The position numbers and the translations under genes are program-made. 64,000 bases of DNA from Dictyophora rubrovolvata (taxonomy: Eukaryota > Basidiomycota > Agaricomycetes > Phallales > Phallaceae): contig CP114117.1 of assembly GCA_029959195.1 (NCBI GenBank), forward strand, positions 2,046,001-2,110,000. Reading direction: 5' to 3'. Positions 44,937-57,878 of the stretch are shown here, one piece after another (positions within the stretch are counted from its first letter, which is position 1; each line of letters starts with the position of its first letter). Under the pieces are notes generated by a model. That model worked only from the letters and a program-made list of their open reading frames with translations, did not search any database and was not told where the DNA came from.

Positions 44937-47900
44937 ATGCAGCGACGACATTCTCTTTTATACCTCTTCTTCCTTTTACTTTCTTGTGTCGACTCCGACT
45001 CATCTCACCACCAGTGGCACGCCGAAGCAATGCGCAACTGGCATGTTGATATCGATCACACATGGGACGTAAGTACTTGAGTATTTACTGAAGCTCTCGT
45101 CCATGACTGAGACGATGCCTTTCTGACTCACTAATCTCGAGCATTTTCATCACATAAACATTTATTATACAGGTTCTCGGCCCGTTTCCTATCAGTGCTA
45201 GAGAACAGCATTTTCTGGTACCTTCTTTTCCATTAGATCGTCAGTCGTTTCCTGTCTTTTCTTCGCCCCGTAAAATATCATCATGATAAACACCCTCCAG
45301 TCTCGAGTTTACAGCCATACCAGCACCAACCAAACCGTACTTGGTCTTCATCTCTCTCTGACAATGGTAGCGTAACTTGGAAAACTCTCCACTCGAATGG
45401 TAATCGTCTGCTTGTCTCACACCCCGAAATTAGGTTCGTTTATATATGCATTCCGCTACTTTTATCTCGTTGAACTACTCTGTTTTTGATATTGTCAGGT
45501 GGGACTCTCTTCGAGCAACAGAAGGTTGGGCTGCTCTTCAACACCATAACCTTCTCCATACCACACTTAAGATAACTCCTCCCGCCCGAGCCCATCATCA
45601 TCCATTCCCATGGCTATCCTTTTCAGTTAGACAGGCATCCTTTTTTACATTGCTCCCTTGTCACTCACTATCTGGAGAACCCCTGGAATGGCATCCCGGT
45701 AATATCTACGCTTTCCCAAACGTTCCCAAACAACTCATCAGGCCACCCCGACTTTCTATGACTGAACCTACATATTATCATTTATTTGTCTCCGGTGACT
45801 ATGAGGTTAGACTTCCCCTTATTTCATATTCCGTTGAAAATGCTGAGACATTGTCATACAGATCAGGCTTTTTGGGGATCCCTCCGTCCATAACCACTCG
45901 GAACCAACACTGGACATACAAATCGACGTCTCTATTCAATCAACCCAACCATCAGCTATCCTTGAGCCTCATCTTGACGTCGTGCCCGATGTCTGGCAAG
46001 GCTGGATCTTTGGCTCTACAATTGGTATAGCGGTTTGTACCCTCGATGCCCAGTGGTCGGTCATCAATGTTAAATCCTCATTGTCTGCTGTAAATATACT
46101 TCTTCCCCTCTCTCCTCTCTTAAATTCTATGAGTTGAGTTCACAAACAGCTCGAGGTTCTGCTACACCACGACCAACGTATTTTGTCCACTCAGACACGG
46201 ATCATAACTATCGTCGTCCATCAATCTGTGCCTATTCAAGAGCAATCTTTAGATATCGAACTGACACTCGAAGATACCTCGACAGATCAAACCCTAAGTC
46301 TCGTATCCCATATCAATCTTCACCACTGGACCAATCATTCAGATAATCCAGCCATAAAAGCCACGTATATTTTAGCAGGTTCACCAACACATTACCTGGC
46401 CATTCCACCAACATCGCATCAAAGTGTCAAATCCCCCATAATAGCAATCCGTAATCATTCTGTTTTCGCTATCTCCAAAACCTATCATTATCTAATTAAA
46501 GTAAACTCAGATGGTGCAGGCGTCGAGGTGACAAATTATTTTTGGGCTGCTGCGCTACCTTCTCAATCACAATCATGGATTATCTGTCCTAGTGGGCGAA
46601 CATCTTGGGTAAAAAATTCCTTTCTTCACCTTTCGTATTAATCTAGTTATCCGTGTTCAGGGCTTAGATTGGCATGGTACCAGTGCCGACGACATATGGT
46701 ATTCTTTCGCTGCGCTAAAGGACCTCTTGGAGGAGCGGCCTCTTTGGGAACAATTGACTATTGACAAAAGATTTCGTCCTGTTATAATAGGCCATTCAAA
46801 TGGTGGTCAAGGGACATGGTATTTGGCTGCTCGTTATCCCGATAAGATCCAAGCCGGTAGGTCAAATGTATTCATACCATGCATGCATCTCATCTCATCT
46901 CATCTGGTTTTATTTATGCATGCATGACTTAGCTGTGCCCGCTGCCGGATATATCAAATCACAACAATACATACCTTTATCCCTTTCCCGAGGTAGTCAC
47001 TTTCTTGACGCCTCGCGAAATGCGGTTTTACTTTCGGCCTTGACACCTGATGATAACGATCTATTCATGTCTAACGTCGTCAATACACCGATCCTAGCAA
47101 TTCATGGGTAAAGGTTGCATTCCATTGTCCATCAACAACAATACTTTATTGACTTCGCCTATATCCTGAAGAGGTGCAGACGAAAATGTTCCTGTGTGGC
47201 ACACTCGTGAATTGGTATCGCTCGTAAAGTCGTGGGAAAGAGATGCGCCTATAAGGTCCTCCTTTCAATTAATACGTCTTATTCGTTTACTTAGTCTTGA
47301 CCAAAACTTGTGTGTTTGCTTGCAGTTTACATGAAGAGCCAAACCAATCTCATTGGTACCCATCTGTATTTTCTTCTGGTCGTTTTCTGGATTTCTTGAA
47401 TGCAGCTCTTGTCGACGGCGATAGCATCCCTGTTTCCTCATACAGTGATTTGCAACCGTTCACTTTGACAGTCGCGAATCCTAGAAGTTCGGGTCCATTT
47501 CATGGTGTGTCTATACAGGAAGTTATCGTCCCTGGAAGGTATCGTTCTCAGCTTATCAGCCGCGATGACGTCTTGTTTTAAAAACGTTGCATTTTCGTTT
47601 CCAAAAGACTCGCCCGGCTACACATTATCCCACTAGCAGCCACGTTAGTCGTTGAAACAGAAAATGTGCTCAGTTTCACGTTAGATAGTTATCGTCTCGG
47701 CACTAAACGCCTTTGCGTCGATGATGCCCCCGTTGATGTCAAGGCACACGACCAAACCCCTGATATTTGGATTCGACAAAGGGATAATAATTGGGAGGTA
47801 TTCCCTTCTTTTTTCTATTTATTAGAATCACGCACAACTCACAACTCACTATATTGCAAGGCATTGGAATCACCTGTTAGCGAAACCCCCCGTCCGATGG

Positions 47901-48646
47901 GTCCGATCTCAAATATCCTTTCTTCGACCACACCGTTAACAGTAGTCGTGTCCGCTAATATTCAAACCAAATCGATTGGAAGACGAATTGCACATGCCAT
48001 GTTTGAATATTTCCGAGTACGTGGTATTTTATCTTTAACTCCTCATTGACCAACGGAATACCTACTCGACAGGTCGATGTGTCACTCGTATCTGACGAAG
48101 AAGCAATGAACGTAGAGCGTATTGATGGAAATATTATAATCCTAGGGGCTGACAATATTTTTGGACTGGATGTACTCCAGAAAATGCAGGGATTGGTTCA
48201 TATAACCCCAAATCAGTCTATAAAATTCCAAAGCAAGACTTTCAAATTTGGAGAGGGCTCTACGGGTGAGTCAATATACTCTTTTCTTATGTTTTTTTCT
48301 CTTTTGAGAAGAAATTACTTTGCATAATATAAATAGGAATGTTGTTTCTCCATCCCCACCCCTCCTCGTCAACTGATCTTATCTTGTTCCTTATTGGGAC
48401 AGACGGTGCGGCAATGGAACGGGCATGCAGAGTGTTACTTCCCATACGGACAGGGGTTCCGCTACCTGAGTTTCTCATCTTGGGCAGTAAAGCTGATTTT
48501 CAAGCGGCGGGAGGGGTGCAAGGCTCAGGGTAAGCCTATCACTTCACTGTCCCCCCTTTTTTTGTGGTCGACCTGTAATTAAATTCTTAAAAAGGTTTTG
48601 GGATCGTAACTGGGGCTGGAACATAGAAATGTCTTGGTTAAGTTAG
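44937..48646 (+). CDS. secreted S9-type (prolyl-oligopeptidase-like) serine peptidase
   Basis: Start ATG at 44937 gives MQRRHSLLYLFFLLLSCVDS, a clean signal peptide, so export is likely. Then come HVDIDHTW/DVLGPFPISAREQHFL (joined over an intron at 45069-45171), NRTWSSSLSDNGSVTW and EIRWDSLRATEGWAALQHHN (joined over an intron about 45433-45499). A beta-rich middle follows. The alpha/beta-hydrolase part has RFRPVIIGHSNGGQGTWYLA (nucleophile Ser in GHSNGG, near 46790), VPAAGYIKSQQYIP, NTPILAIHG joined to GADENVPVWHTREL (acid Asp, near 47170), and EEPNQSHWYP (catalytic His, near 47350). The C-terminal domain ends WGWNIEMSWLS with TAG at 48644-48646. The triad and order fit fungal S9-like peptidases of about 900 residues. 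Substrate unknown. More than ten introns. Confidence 0.85.
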
Positions 48647-49015
48647 GACTGACGCAACGTACAAATTCAGGTCGAACGTTCACCTCTATTCGTTTTGGAA
48701 TGAAGGATAGTCCAGACTTAAGCCGGTTCTTAAAGCCAATTGGCCCATGATATTTTATTTCGTTTAAGGTTGCAATAGTGTAATGCTTTCTCAATTGGGC
48801 GATTAAACATTACCATTAAACAATTTACTTATAGACAGGCATAAAACACAATATGGTAATACAATACATTTTACCCGAGACACGAGAAACATTGAGAGCG
48901 AATAGAAAGCAATATAGAGATATATAGGGGGATGAATATCTAGATTTGAATGTTCTTGGCAACCTTGGTTATATTAAGTCAGAAAGAACTTAAAATTCCG
49001 GACGATAGAAGGAGA
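48647..49015. other. 369-bp convergent 3' intergenic region
   Basis: This lies between the peptidase stop and the NOT1 stop. It is AT-rich with no ORF or RNA motif I can support, and is presumably two 3' UTRs. Confidence 0.6.
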
Positions 49016-52000
49016 TCATACGTTTTCCATAATAAGAGTAATTTCTGGAGCGACACGAATGAATTCACGTGTCCAAAATTCGTACTTCGGGTTGCGCAAA
49101 AGCTCAATAAAGGTAACAAGCATTCCCCAAGGGTGGGGGCGATGAACCATAAGGTGTTCAAGAAGTGTTCGGGTCATGATTTCCCTGAACCGCTCGTCCT
49201 TAATTTCAAGGAAAAGATGGAGCATCAATGAGCTGAACCAATGGGTATGAGCATTGGGGTAGCGCAAATGAAGCACCATAGCTTTCAAAAGATGGTATTG
49301 ACCTAAATAAGAATAAAACACTTAACATGAATTAATTAACAAATATCACAATGAAAAACTACCTTCTGGCTCAAAATTAGACGCTAAGTAGGACAAAATG
49401 ACAACGCCCGGGTCCGTGGGGGAAAAGACGTAAGAACCATTTCTGGCTTTTGCTTGAGCAACGGAAGATATTCCTACATAGACGACAACAGAGTTAAGTA
49501 TTGAAAGATTATAGACCACGGTTGCCGAATTCTTTGGATCTAGAAACCTTAAGCGTTCTTGTAAAGATTGCAGGAATGCAGGGGGGCCGCGATTGAAAAT
49601 TAAAGCTTCTAATAGGCTCGCTACATCGTTGTTTTTTATTCCCTCAAATCGTGTCGGAGGAATCGGGCCCATTTCTGACACAGTGTCCAAACGCATGCTG
49701 CGGAGGTATGGGTCAGGAAGAGTCATAGTCGCGGGAAAAGCACTGAGAATCAGATTGCGGAATTGAGTGCATCGGGGGGGGATAGCGTCGCAAAGCGAGA
49801 AATAATACTCGCTGAGAAAATCAGGAAAATCATGTAAGAGAACAATGAAAATTCGCATAGCACCCTGATACATGACGCGGACGGTCGGATGCGTTTCGCC
49901 AGAACGCAGGAAAAAGGTGAGGAAATGTAGAAGGGACAATAACGTTTGATGGAAGGAAGTCCAGCCCTATAAGACAATTACATGTGCGTATACTAGAGTC
50001 CATAGTGCTAAGCGTACCTCTCTGTTAGCTGAAAGAAGTAGTTTAGGCATGAACAGTCTGTGGGAAATCAAACACATCCAAGAGAAGGCAAAGCCAGGAA
50101 AGTGAGTAGGTTTCAAGGTGTTCAACGTATCGCTGATTATCTAGTCAGATTATAAGAAGCTGGAGGGAATGTGGAAGTACCAGATAGCTAGCAACAGCAA
50201 GAGATAGGTCGAGTGCAGACTACTCTCGACTGAAGATAAATCATGGAGTAGACTTGAAAAGAATCGGAAGAACGGTTTTTGTTGAAAGTCTTCTCCCTTT
50301 TCCTCGTGTTGATGGACTAAAACAAGTACAACAATAGATAGAATTTTGGTTAAATAACGGTATTTTTTCTGATCAGCATTTGTTCCTGTTCCACTGTCCC
50401 CGTTGTATTTTATTAGCATGACTACAAGACGAGAGAAAGCGTCAATATCCTGGTGTGCACGACCTGAATCACCAGTAGCTAGTCGTTGATGATATGTTGC
50501 CACGGAAGCTTCGGTACAAACGCGGAAAAACAACGTTGTTAATGAGTCTTCACCAAGGATACCCTGTGCTGTGAATTGAGGTATGAATGTCAAAAATGCC
50601 TTTTCACTGGAAGCTGCTTCGTGGTACATCGAGGTCCAATGTTGAAACCAATTTAATAATTTAATATGTACTTCATCGGATTCCGTCGATGAACCTGAGG
50701 AATCCGGCTCATCTGGTCGGGGTAATACGCGACGAAATCCTTGAAGATCCTCCAGCAGGCGTAGAGATCTGTGTGGCACGGGCGACAAACACTCATAAGG
50801 TCAGTAAGCGATTGGATAATTAATTGTACATACTCGTCGGTTGCATGACCCAACTGAACGGAATGAGCCAACGCTCCAACGGATAGGGCGCATTGTTGAC
50901 GGGTTATGACAGGTGGATCGCTGGTTAGAGATTCACGAATGAAGCCAGCGGCGAAATTTAACAAGTTTGGGCGTGGGTCCTTATATATGAACTTGGACAG
51001 ACGCTCATCGTGTTGCCAGGGATCGACGAGTCCTCCTCTGATCAAAGCAATTGTAACGGAGACATTGAACTTGCGCTGTATTACTGTCAGCATTTTCTAA
51101 ATATCGTTCAAAAACAATACTGACATCGTCTTCGGCATTTAGAAGCCAATCAAGGGCTTCTTTGGCCACCTTGGGGAATGTCCTGCAGAGTTGATCGAGA
51201 ATTGATACGTAAACGTCGCGGCCAAGCTGCAAAGGTGTTTTGAAAAGAAGCAGGACAATCTTTTGAGAAAACGTCAGAGCTTGATCTTCCGGAGATATAG
51301 CTTGCCCCGCGATGAGAATTATTTGACGCCCGTACTGACGCAATTCAGAACCAAGAGTTGCGGTAGGAAGGGATTGGGAGGTTAAGGTCGCGAGGCTTTT
51401 CTCCAGATCAACAATATATCGCTGAAGAACTTATTAAATGAAAGAAATACGAAAAAAAAAAACCTTACGTTAAATCGGTCCATAGCATCCTGATGCGTTA
51501 AAAATGATGGAGGTGGACGATCGGTAGACGGAGTGGTATAGCCAGGAGTGTCCCGGGTACTATAAGGAAATGTAGAAGGTGGTCTAATAGGAATTTTCCT
51601 ACGGCTATCTGTATCTACAATGACCAACGTTGAGCATCTGTGCATGACCGGGGTAATTTACCTACTAAATTCTTCGTATACACGAGTTTGCTGCGGAAGT
51701 AAACCTCCTTGTCGAATTCTTAAAGGATCGGGCAGGCTAAGCGAAAAATTCGTTGAATGGTTAGTGCTGTCCCAAAATGGATGTCCAAATCGAATCTAAG
51801 ATATGATATAGTCTGTAAAAATCGTTGCTTTAAACGAGGAAACCACATACTTCTTGATGTCGTCTTCGAGCTTCTACGCTCATGGAAAGTGCCTCGTCTA
51901 TATCTACCACCGCTCGATCCATGGCCGCCTTCTCTATGGTAGCGCAGCACAATTCAGTATTATCGTTGGTAATAATTAAAACGACTTGCTCGGGAACCAT

Positions 52001-55000
52001 AGGCTGAGTATTCATTGAAGAGTGTTGAAAGGATTAAAATGGTAAAAAGCTTACTTCTGAGAATCCGTGTTCATTTAATGACTGACGTATGCGAGCGGCG
52101 AGATTCGTTCGAAGAGGTTCCTTGCAGGTTACCAAGGCTAAACTACCAGCCAGCTTTCGTGCCATCAGACGAGCAGCACCTCGAAGCTTCTCATCGCTGG
52201 CCTCAGAGGCGAAATCTTTATGTACTAATTCTCGCGTTGAAATGCTTGCTATTGTCACAGAACGCTCAACGACAGGAATTATGATCTGCGAATCAAGGTC
52301 AAACAGGTGCATGTAGTGTACAACGTGAAACAAACCTCTCGGACTGCTCTATCAATAGCAACTTGGATTGCTCGCTTAAAAGTTGGATTGGTATGTAACG
52401 GAGCAAGTTCTTGACTCATCTGCACATGGGTTATTAAATTCGATAGCAGAGGTTCAAGTTGTATCCCCGTGCCCCGAGGTAATTCAGATGATGGCGTGTT
52501 TGTAAGAGGAGATATAAGTTGGGTATCCCCAGGACCTTGAAGTGAAGCGTCATACCCGCCTATCGGTAGTGCGTCAATTTCTCCCACGTAATCAGGCAAA
52601 GCGGGACCAGTTAAAGGGTCAGTAATTGGACGATTGCGTAGTATGACCGTAGCTTCAACTTCGTCCAAATCTATATCAAGGCTTTTGCAAAGAAGCTCGA
52701 TCTCGAATTTCAAATTCAGCTTGAGTTCCGCGAAATGGTACAGTTCGGCGAGCAGACCAATCACCGCCATTAACCAGGGATTCGGTGGTTTAAATACCAC
52801 GGATTTTGAACAAGCTTCCAAGATTTTGCAAACAAATGGTATGGCGACAATTAAACGACTGCTGTCATATCCTTCTAATAAAAGGTCTTTGAAGGACAAA
52901 TTTTTGTGCAAAATTGGGGTATTTCTGGCGAGGGTAATCGAACCAAGCCATGTGCCCAGATTCTTTAAAGTTGTTCTTTCGCCGCTCGATTGCAGCGTCT
53001 TTTCCGAATTGAGAAGGTGCAGCGACTTCACGAAAGTTTCATGAAGGATAAATTTAAGAAGGGGCTTCCTGTCCAAAGCGTCCAGAAATCGCAGGTATAA
53101 TTGATGATTGTTCGGTTCAGTGCTGACACGCTGATCCACTAGGTAAGTTGCAAACCATAACGAATATTCATCTTTGAATCGTTCTTTCATTTCTTGAGCT
53201 TTGGCCTCTAGGTTGGACGGGGAAAGGTTATTGATTAAAAAGAGAATTTTATCGGAAACCTCCTCTTCCGGTTCCTCGATAGATACATCGACCAGATCTT
53301 CAACTTTTAAAGCGGTGAAGGCATAATGGTTTAGCTCGCTAACCCCGTTGATGCTTCGCTGAGCATTCGGGTGTGTCTCCTCCGTATGCAACAAGGTCCG
53401 ACGAATTGTTTCTACAAGTTCTGGTCGATTTTCAAGGAGGTGGGGTATTTGAAGCAGCTTCTCGCAGAGCGGTTGCCATTCGGACAATATAGATTCGAAT
53501 CTGGCTAGGGCTCGCAAACCGAACGTGAAAAGGTTCGTGTCAGGAGGACATTGCAGTGCATCCAGTACATTTCGTACAGCAATACCTAGCGGTATATAAT
53601 CGACTAGCTGATGTTGAATCAAGGAGCCGAATAGGTCAGCGGTCATCCCCAATTCGCGTGCCGGATAGAATGATTGGAAAAATTTATATTCTTCAAAAAG
53701 AAAATGGATCATGCATGAGAGGATCTCATGGTCATGAGTATTGTTTGATTCCCTGAATTGCTGCAGCGTCTGGATAACTTGGTCAACGGTTATGTTTCCA
53801 TCGTACATTTGTTTGTAAATGTTCTCGACTTCATTTTCAACTTCCGCCGAATAAGTCACTACAGAAAATCCAGGTTCTTGTTCAGAGTCAGGCGAAAGAT
53901 TCATTAAACGAGGATGAATCTGTAAGCATGCATTCCGGACCTCTAAACAGCGTGCCATATCAGTTTCGTCTAAGATGGAGGAACTGACGACGTGAATTAG
54001 CTCCGAGAACATGAACAGGCACGAATTTCTATACCTATTCCTGAGAATTCGAAGGAAGATGGCAATCCTTTGAGGGTCGAGCGACATAGTCTTCAGCTCG
54101 CCAGGAGGATCAGAAAGACGTGCAACCTTTTCACTGGTTGTTTTTAACGCGAGGAACTCAACAACAGAACGCAAAAAATCGATGCCATGATTAGCAACAT
54201 TGTCAAGAAGCCATTTATCCAAGTTCAAATACTCTCTGCGAGATGCCAAGGCTGCTACATCGAGAGCGAATGTAAACGGCCGAACCTCGAGAAGAGCATC
54301 CAAAATCTGATAATGCATTGATTTCATTCCCAAAATAATTTCATGATGTTCGATTACCTTAAGATCTTGAGCCACATCCAATATCCTTGTTATGTTTAGA
54401 GGACTTTCATCATAATAGTCGCGAAATGAACTCGTGAGATATGAAGGATCGATCTGCCAGATGCGCATGAAAACAAGCTGATGGTTCGGCTGACCTGCTA
54501 AAAACATGCTCAGTAGACGAGCAGAATACTCCTTCTGCGTTGTATTCCAAGGTTTCTGGAACATATGAGTTAGATGGACTAGGGAAAAGATACCATATTC
54601 TTACCGAAACCTGAAGCAATCCCATATGAACCAGTTCAGCACTGATCTTGACAGCTTTATCCAACATCTCTCGGACGCATGATCGAATCTCACTGTTCTC
54701 CGAATCACCCAAGGCGACTAGCGTCTCAAAAAGGTCAAGGGAGTTCCAAGTGTGTCCCTGGACATTTGCGGCTAAAGTTTTGATAGTCGGACTGGCATTA
54801 ACAACATCATCGACTGTCACAACACGCCTTCCAGGGAGGGAAACAAAATTGAAGGTATCCGCAGGTAAAGAAAGCAGAGCATCAAGCAAGCGTAATTGAT
54901 ACAAGGGATTTCTCCACCTGTTCCAAAAACCCACCACAGCATGTCGCTCGACGTCACGTGGAGCATGTAGCAATACGGCAATGAGCAATTTTAAAGTCGC

Positions 55001-56193
55001 AGTATCGACTCCTACACGGTCCGGCCAGTCGAATACTTTGATAACTTCGGGCCAGTCTATTGGAACATTCTAAAAGTCGTGTCAGGTGCTTGAGTGAGAT
55101 GTATATAAGTCTTAACAACACGCACAAAGCTGCACAAAGCACGAACAAGCGCTGCAGCGTCGCATAAAGGAGTGCCCTCCGCCGCCATTCTGCTCAAGGA
55201 TGACATAATTTCAATCACTTGAGCATCTATAGGGGGTGAATTCTCTGTGATTCCAAACCGTTGCAGTAGGGCACAGAGAGTTTTTATATCACTTGTGATT
55301 TCAACACCTAGGTCACATAACGTTTGTACCAATGAAGTGCCAGGTGGGAGACTATGATTGCGTTAAATTGATCTGTAAGTGGTACACAAAGCTAGTGACC
55401 GAAAATTCACCTCAATTTTGGGAATATTTGCTGCCATATAGGTGCCATCATCTCGTTGCCATATTTTACTTGAGAAGCGGTAACTAGTGCCTGAAACTGT
55501 GGAGATTCCAAAACTGGTGTTTCCAAAGGAGAATCGCATAGAAGGTTACCAAGGAACTTTCCTACTTGAGCAGGATTCCAGTCGGCGTAGTCCAAAGGCG
55601 GATGTTGGCAGAAAGACATTAAAGCACTCTCGAAATTGACCCTAATAACAGATATAGCTTGCGAAACTAAATCTTTCCGAGTGGGGGAGAAGATGATGGA
55701 ACTGGCTAAGAGGAGACGTTCCAAAGGTCGCAGCCCCACGCGATCAATGAATCTGCTAAGGTCAAAATGTCGAAAAATATCCCCGTTGTTGTCTATTTTT
55801 TCTATACTGTCCCGAAACCTATCGGAAAGAAAAGGATCACGAGCTAGACGTTGCATTTCTTGCACTAACAGACGGAAGGTGAGCGAGGTGGACGCATCGT
55901 AGGCAGGGTTAGTCGCATTGCTTGAAAGCCGGGGCTGAGAATGCACTATGAGGCGGCGGATAAAATGCTGATATGTATCCATGCCATGTTGTTCAGACAG
56001 CTAAAAGACGGAATTTAAGATTAGGGGGCGCAAAGCAAAACGGCAGGAAAAAACTGACGGAGCGAATTTCATGCTGGTTCCTCTCAAAGTTGTCTTCTGT
56101 TAATGTGGAAAGCAAGAATACGATCTGAGCCTTGACGATCGTATTTATTGGGGTCTGACTACCTGAACCGGTAGACGATGGATTGGAATCCAT
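49016..56193 (-). CDS. NOT1: CCR4-NOT complex scaffold subunit Not1
   Basis: The large scaffold (about 2,100 residues) of the mRNA deadenylase complex. Seen on the minus strand: start MDSNPSSTGSGSQTPINTIV (ATG 56191-56193); N-terminal HEAT region (NTIVKAQIVFLLSTLTEDNF; RVGLRPLERLLLASSIIFSP, near 55700); the MIF4G domain that binds Caf1 and Ccr4 (ISDKILFLINNLSPSNLEAK, ERTTLKNLGTWLGSITLARN, SFKDLLLEGYDSSRLIVAIP, near 52750-53260); the DUF3819/CAF40-binding part (QMSQELAPLHTNPTFKRAIQ, VAIDRAVREV, near 52350-52450, then DFASEASDEKLRGAARLMAR); and the C-terminal Not1 domain binding Not2/Not5 (IEALIFNRGPPAFLQSLQ-type ALIFNRGPPAFLQSLQERL near 49590, HLRYPNAHTHWFSSLMLHLF near 49230), ending at TAA/TGA 49016-49018. 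About 15 introns, long exons in the middle. Confidence 0.95.
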
Positions 56194-56946
56194 CGGTGGT
56201 TTCTTGGGATTCTTGGAGGAATTTATGGCGCAGGCTTGGGAGTGGAGTGAAAGCGAAAAAGGGGGGATGACACCCGCCACTGAAGGGGGGAAATTGTAAA
56301 TCTATCCGTTATAAGACTTTTGACGAATACTTTCACAACAGATATTCCGCAAAAATGATGTAAAGCAGGAGCTGTGGCAATTGACGAATTACCTTAAGCT
56401 ATAGAGACCCCAAAACATGCAAAGACTTTTGGGCGGACTTTGAATTCTTACTCAGCTTTTCTATTGCCTACATCCTCATGTCATACGACCAACATACGAC
56501 TAGAGTTTCACGCCGTAGTTGGGTCGAACTGATTTGGATAACTTTAAATCTCATTAACTGAAGTCTATAAAATCAACGGATAAAATGAGAGGATACCCTT
56601 CTAGAGGCTCAGTAGCTAGTTTCTGGCTGGTTTCTCAGCCACGCTTTCATACATACATCGTGCATCGTGAAATTCAAGGCTATATTGTATTCAATAATCC
56701 ATTTATCTCGTCTCTTAAGGAATGTGCAAAGGACCTGCCGCTCTCTAGTTACCTAAGTGAAAGCGCTCGCTGTAAGCATTCGGCATTTAGGTTTAGGGGA
56801 ATGCGTCACGACGGTCACGCCAAACCCCTCTTGTGCTTGCCACCTTCACTCATTCGTAACAGTGTAACTTTTTATACAGCAGTGAGTGCTACCGTTCAAG
56901 ACATACAATCCATCTTATTGGGACCGTTTTTGCAGATCAACCATCC
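56194..56946 (+). promoter_or_regulatory. 753-bp divergent region NOT1/ATG8
   Basis: This is the longest divergent spacer in the window. TCTATAAAAT at 56564-56573 is TATA-like on the plus strand. An ATG at 56585 opens a 147-codon frame that overlaps the ATG8 start in another frame. It has no recognisable motif and is probably a leader ORF or chance. Confidence 0.45.
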
Positions 56947-57541
56947 ATGCGCTCCAAGTTCAAGGACGAACATCCCTTCGGTCAGATTCTATTCTTCTCT
57001 ACCTTTTATTCTTGAGCTTAATAGCTGATAATTGACAGAGAAGCGAAAAGCTGAAGCAGAACGAATACGCCAGAAGTATCCCGATCGTATTCCTGTCAGA
57101 TTAACAACAATGAGGCTCGTCCGAGACAACTAATAATATCTTGCAGGTGATTTGTGAGAAAGCCGACCGAACAGACATTCCGACAATTGATAAAAAGAAA
57201 TATCTTGTCCCTTCGGTATTGCATTCCGTTCAATTTTCTTTCATGCGATTTCACTATTGTTTTTTAGGACCTCACTGTCGGTCAATTCGTCTATGTCATC
57301 AGAAAGAGGATCAAGCTAGCGCCAGAGAAAGCTATCTTTATCTTTGTGGACGAAGTCTTGCCACCAACGGCGGCTCTTATGAGTGCAATTTACGAGGAAC
57401 ATAAGTCAGAAGCTTTTCCCTAGTTTATGTAATAAGAACCTGAGAATATTTCCTTCTGACAGAGATGACGACGGCTTTCTTTATGTCACGTACTCGGGTG
57501 AGAATACGTTCGGCCAGAAAGGGTGGATCGAATTATCATAG
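56947..57541 (+). CDS. ATG8: autophagy ubiquitin-like protein Atg8
   Basis: Conjugated to phosphatidylethanolamine on autophagosome membranes. It drives phagophore expansion and cargo binding. Four introns split five small exons: [70 protein letters not shown] followed by [20 protein letters not shown], and [17 protein letters not shown]. Each splice restores the highly conserved sequence (for example CCCTTCG|AGAAGCG giving PFEKR). The conjugated glycine is Gly116 in ENTFG. It is followed by eight more residues (QKGWIELS) before TAG at 57539-57541, which Atg4 would remove. Many fungal Atg8 proteins have shorter tails. Total length 124. Confidence 0.98.
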
Positions 57542-57878
57542 CTTCATTCTGAATATTCCTGTCAAGTTTGTTCTTCGAAAGCTATTGTATTTTGATTTGA
57601 TATACCGGCTCATTTAACCTGTTTTCGCTCAACTTCATATACGTACTATTTACGCTTAGTCATCATCTGGCTGTACATCTCAACAGAATTTTGTTAGAAT
57701 TGAATATTATATAAATTCAGATACAGTAAATATACCCATACATGCAATCAAATGATTCTGGCAAGACTCTGGTCTTGACTTAGCGACTTAGCAAAGTTGT
57801 TACGTCAGCATACGCGAGAGGCACGCCATCTTAGGTCATCATCTGGTCAAGTGCATGTTCGGCCACGGTATTTAAAGC
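57542..57878. promoter_or_regulatory. 337-bp intergenic region ATG8 to MET30
   Basis: AT-rich 3' region of ATG8, then the 5' region of MET30. TTTAAA lies directly before the MET30 ATG. I see no additional gene. Confidence 0.4.
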
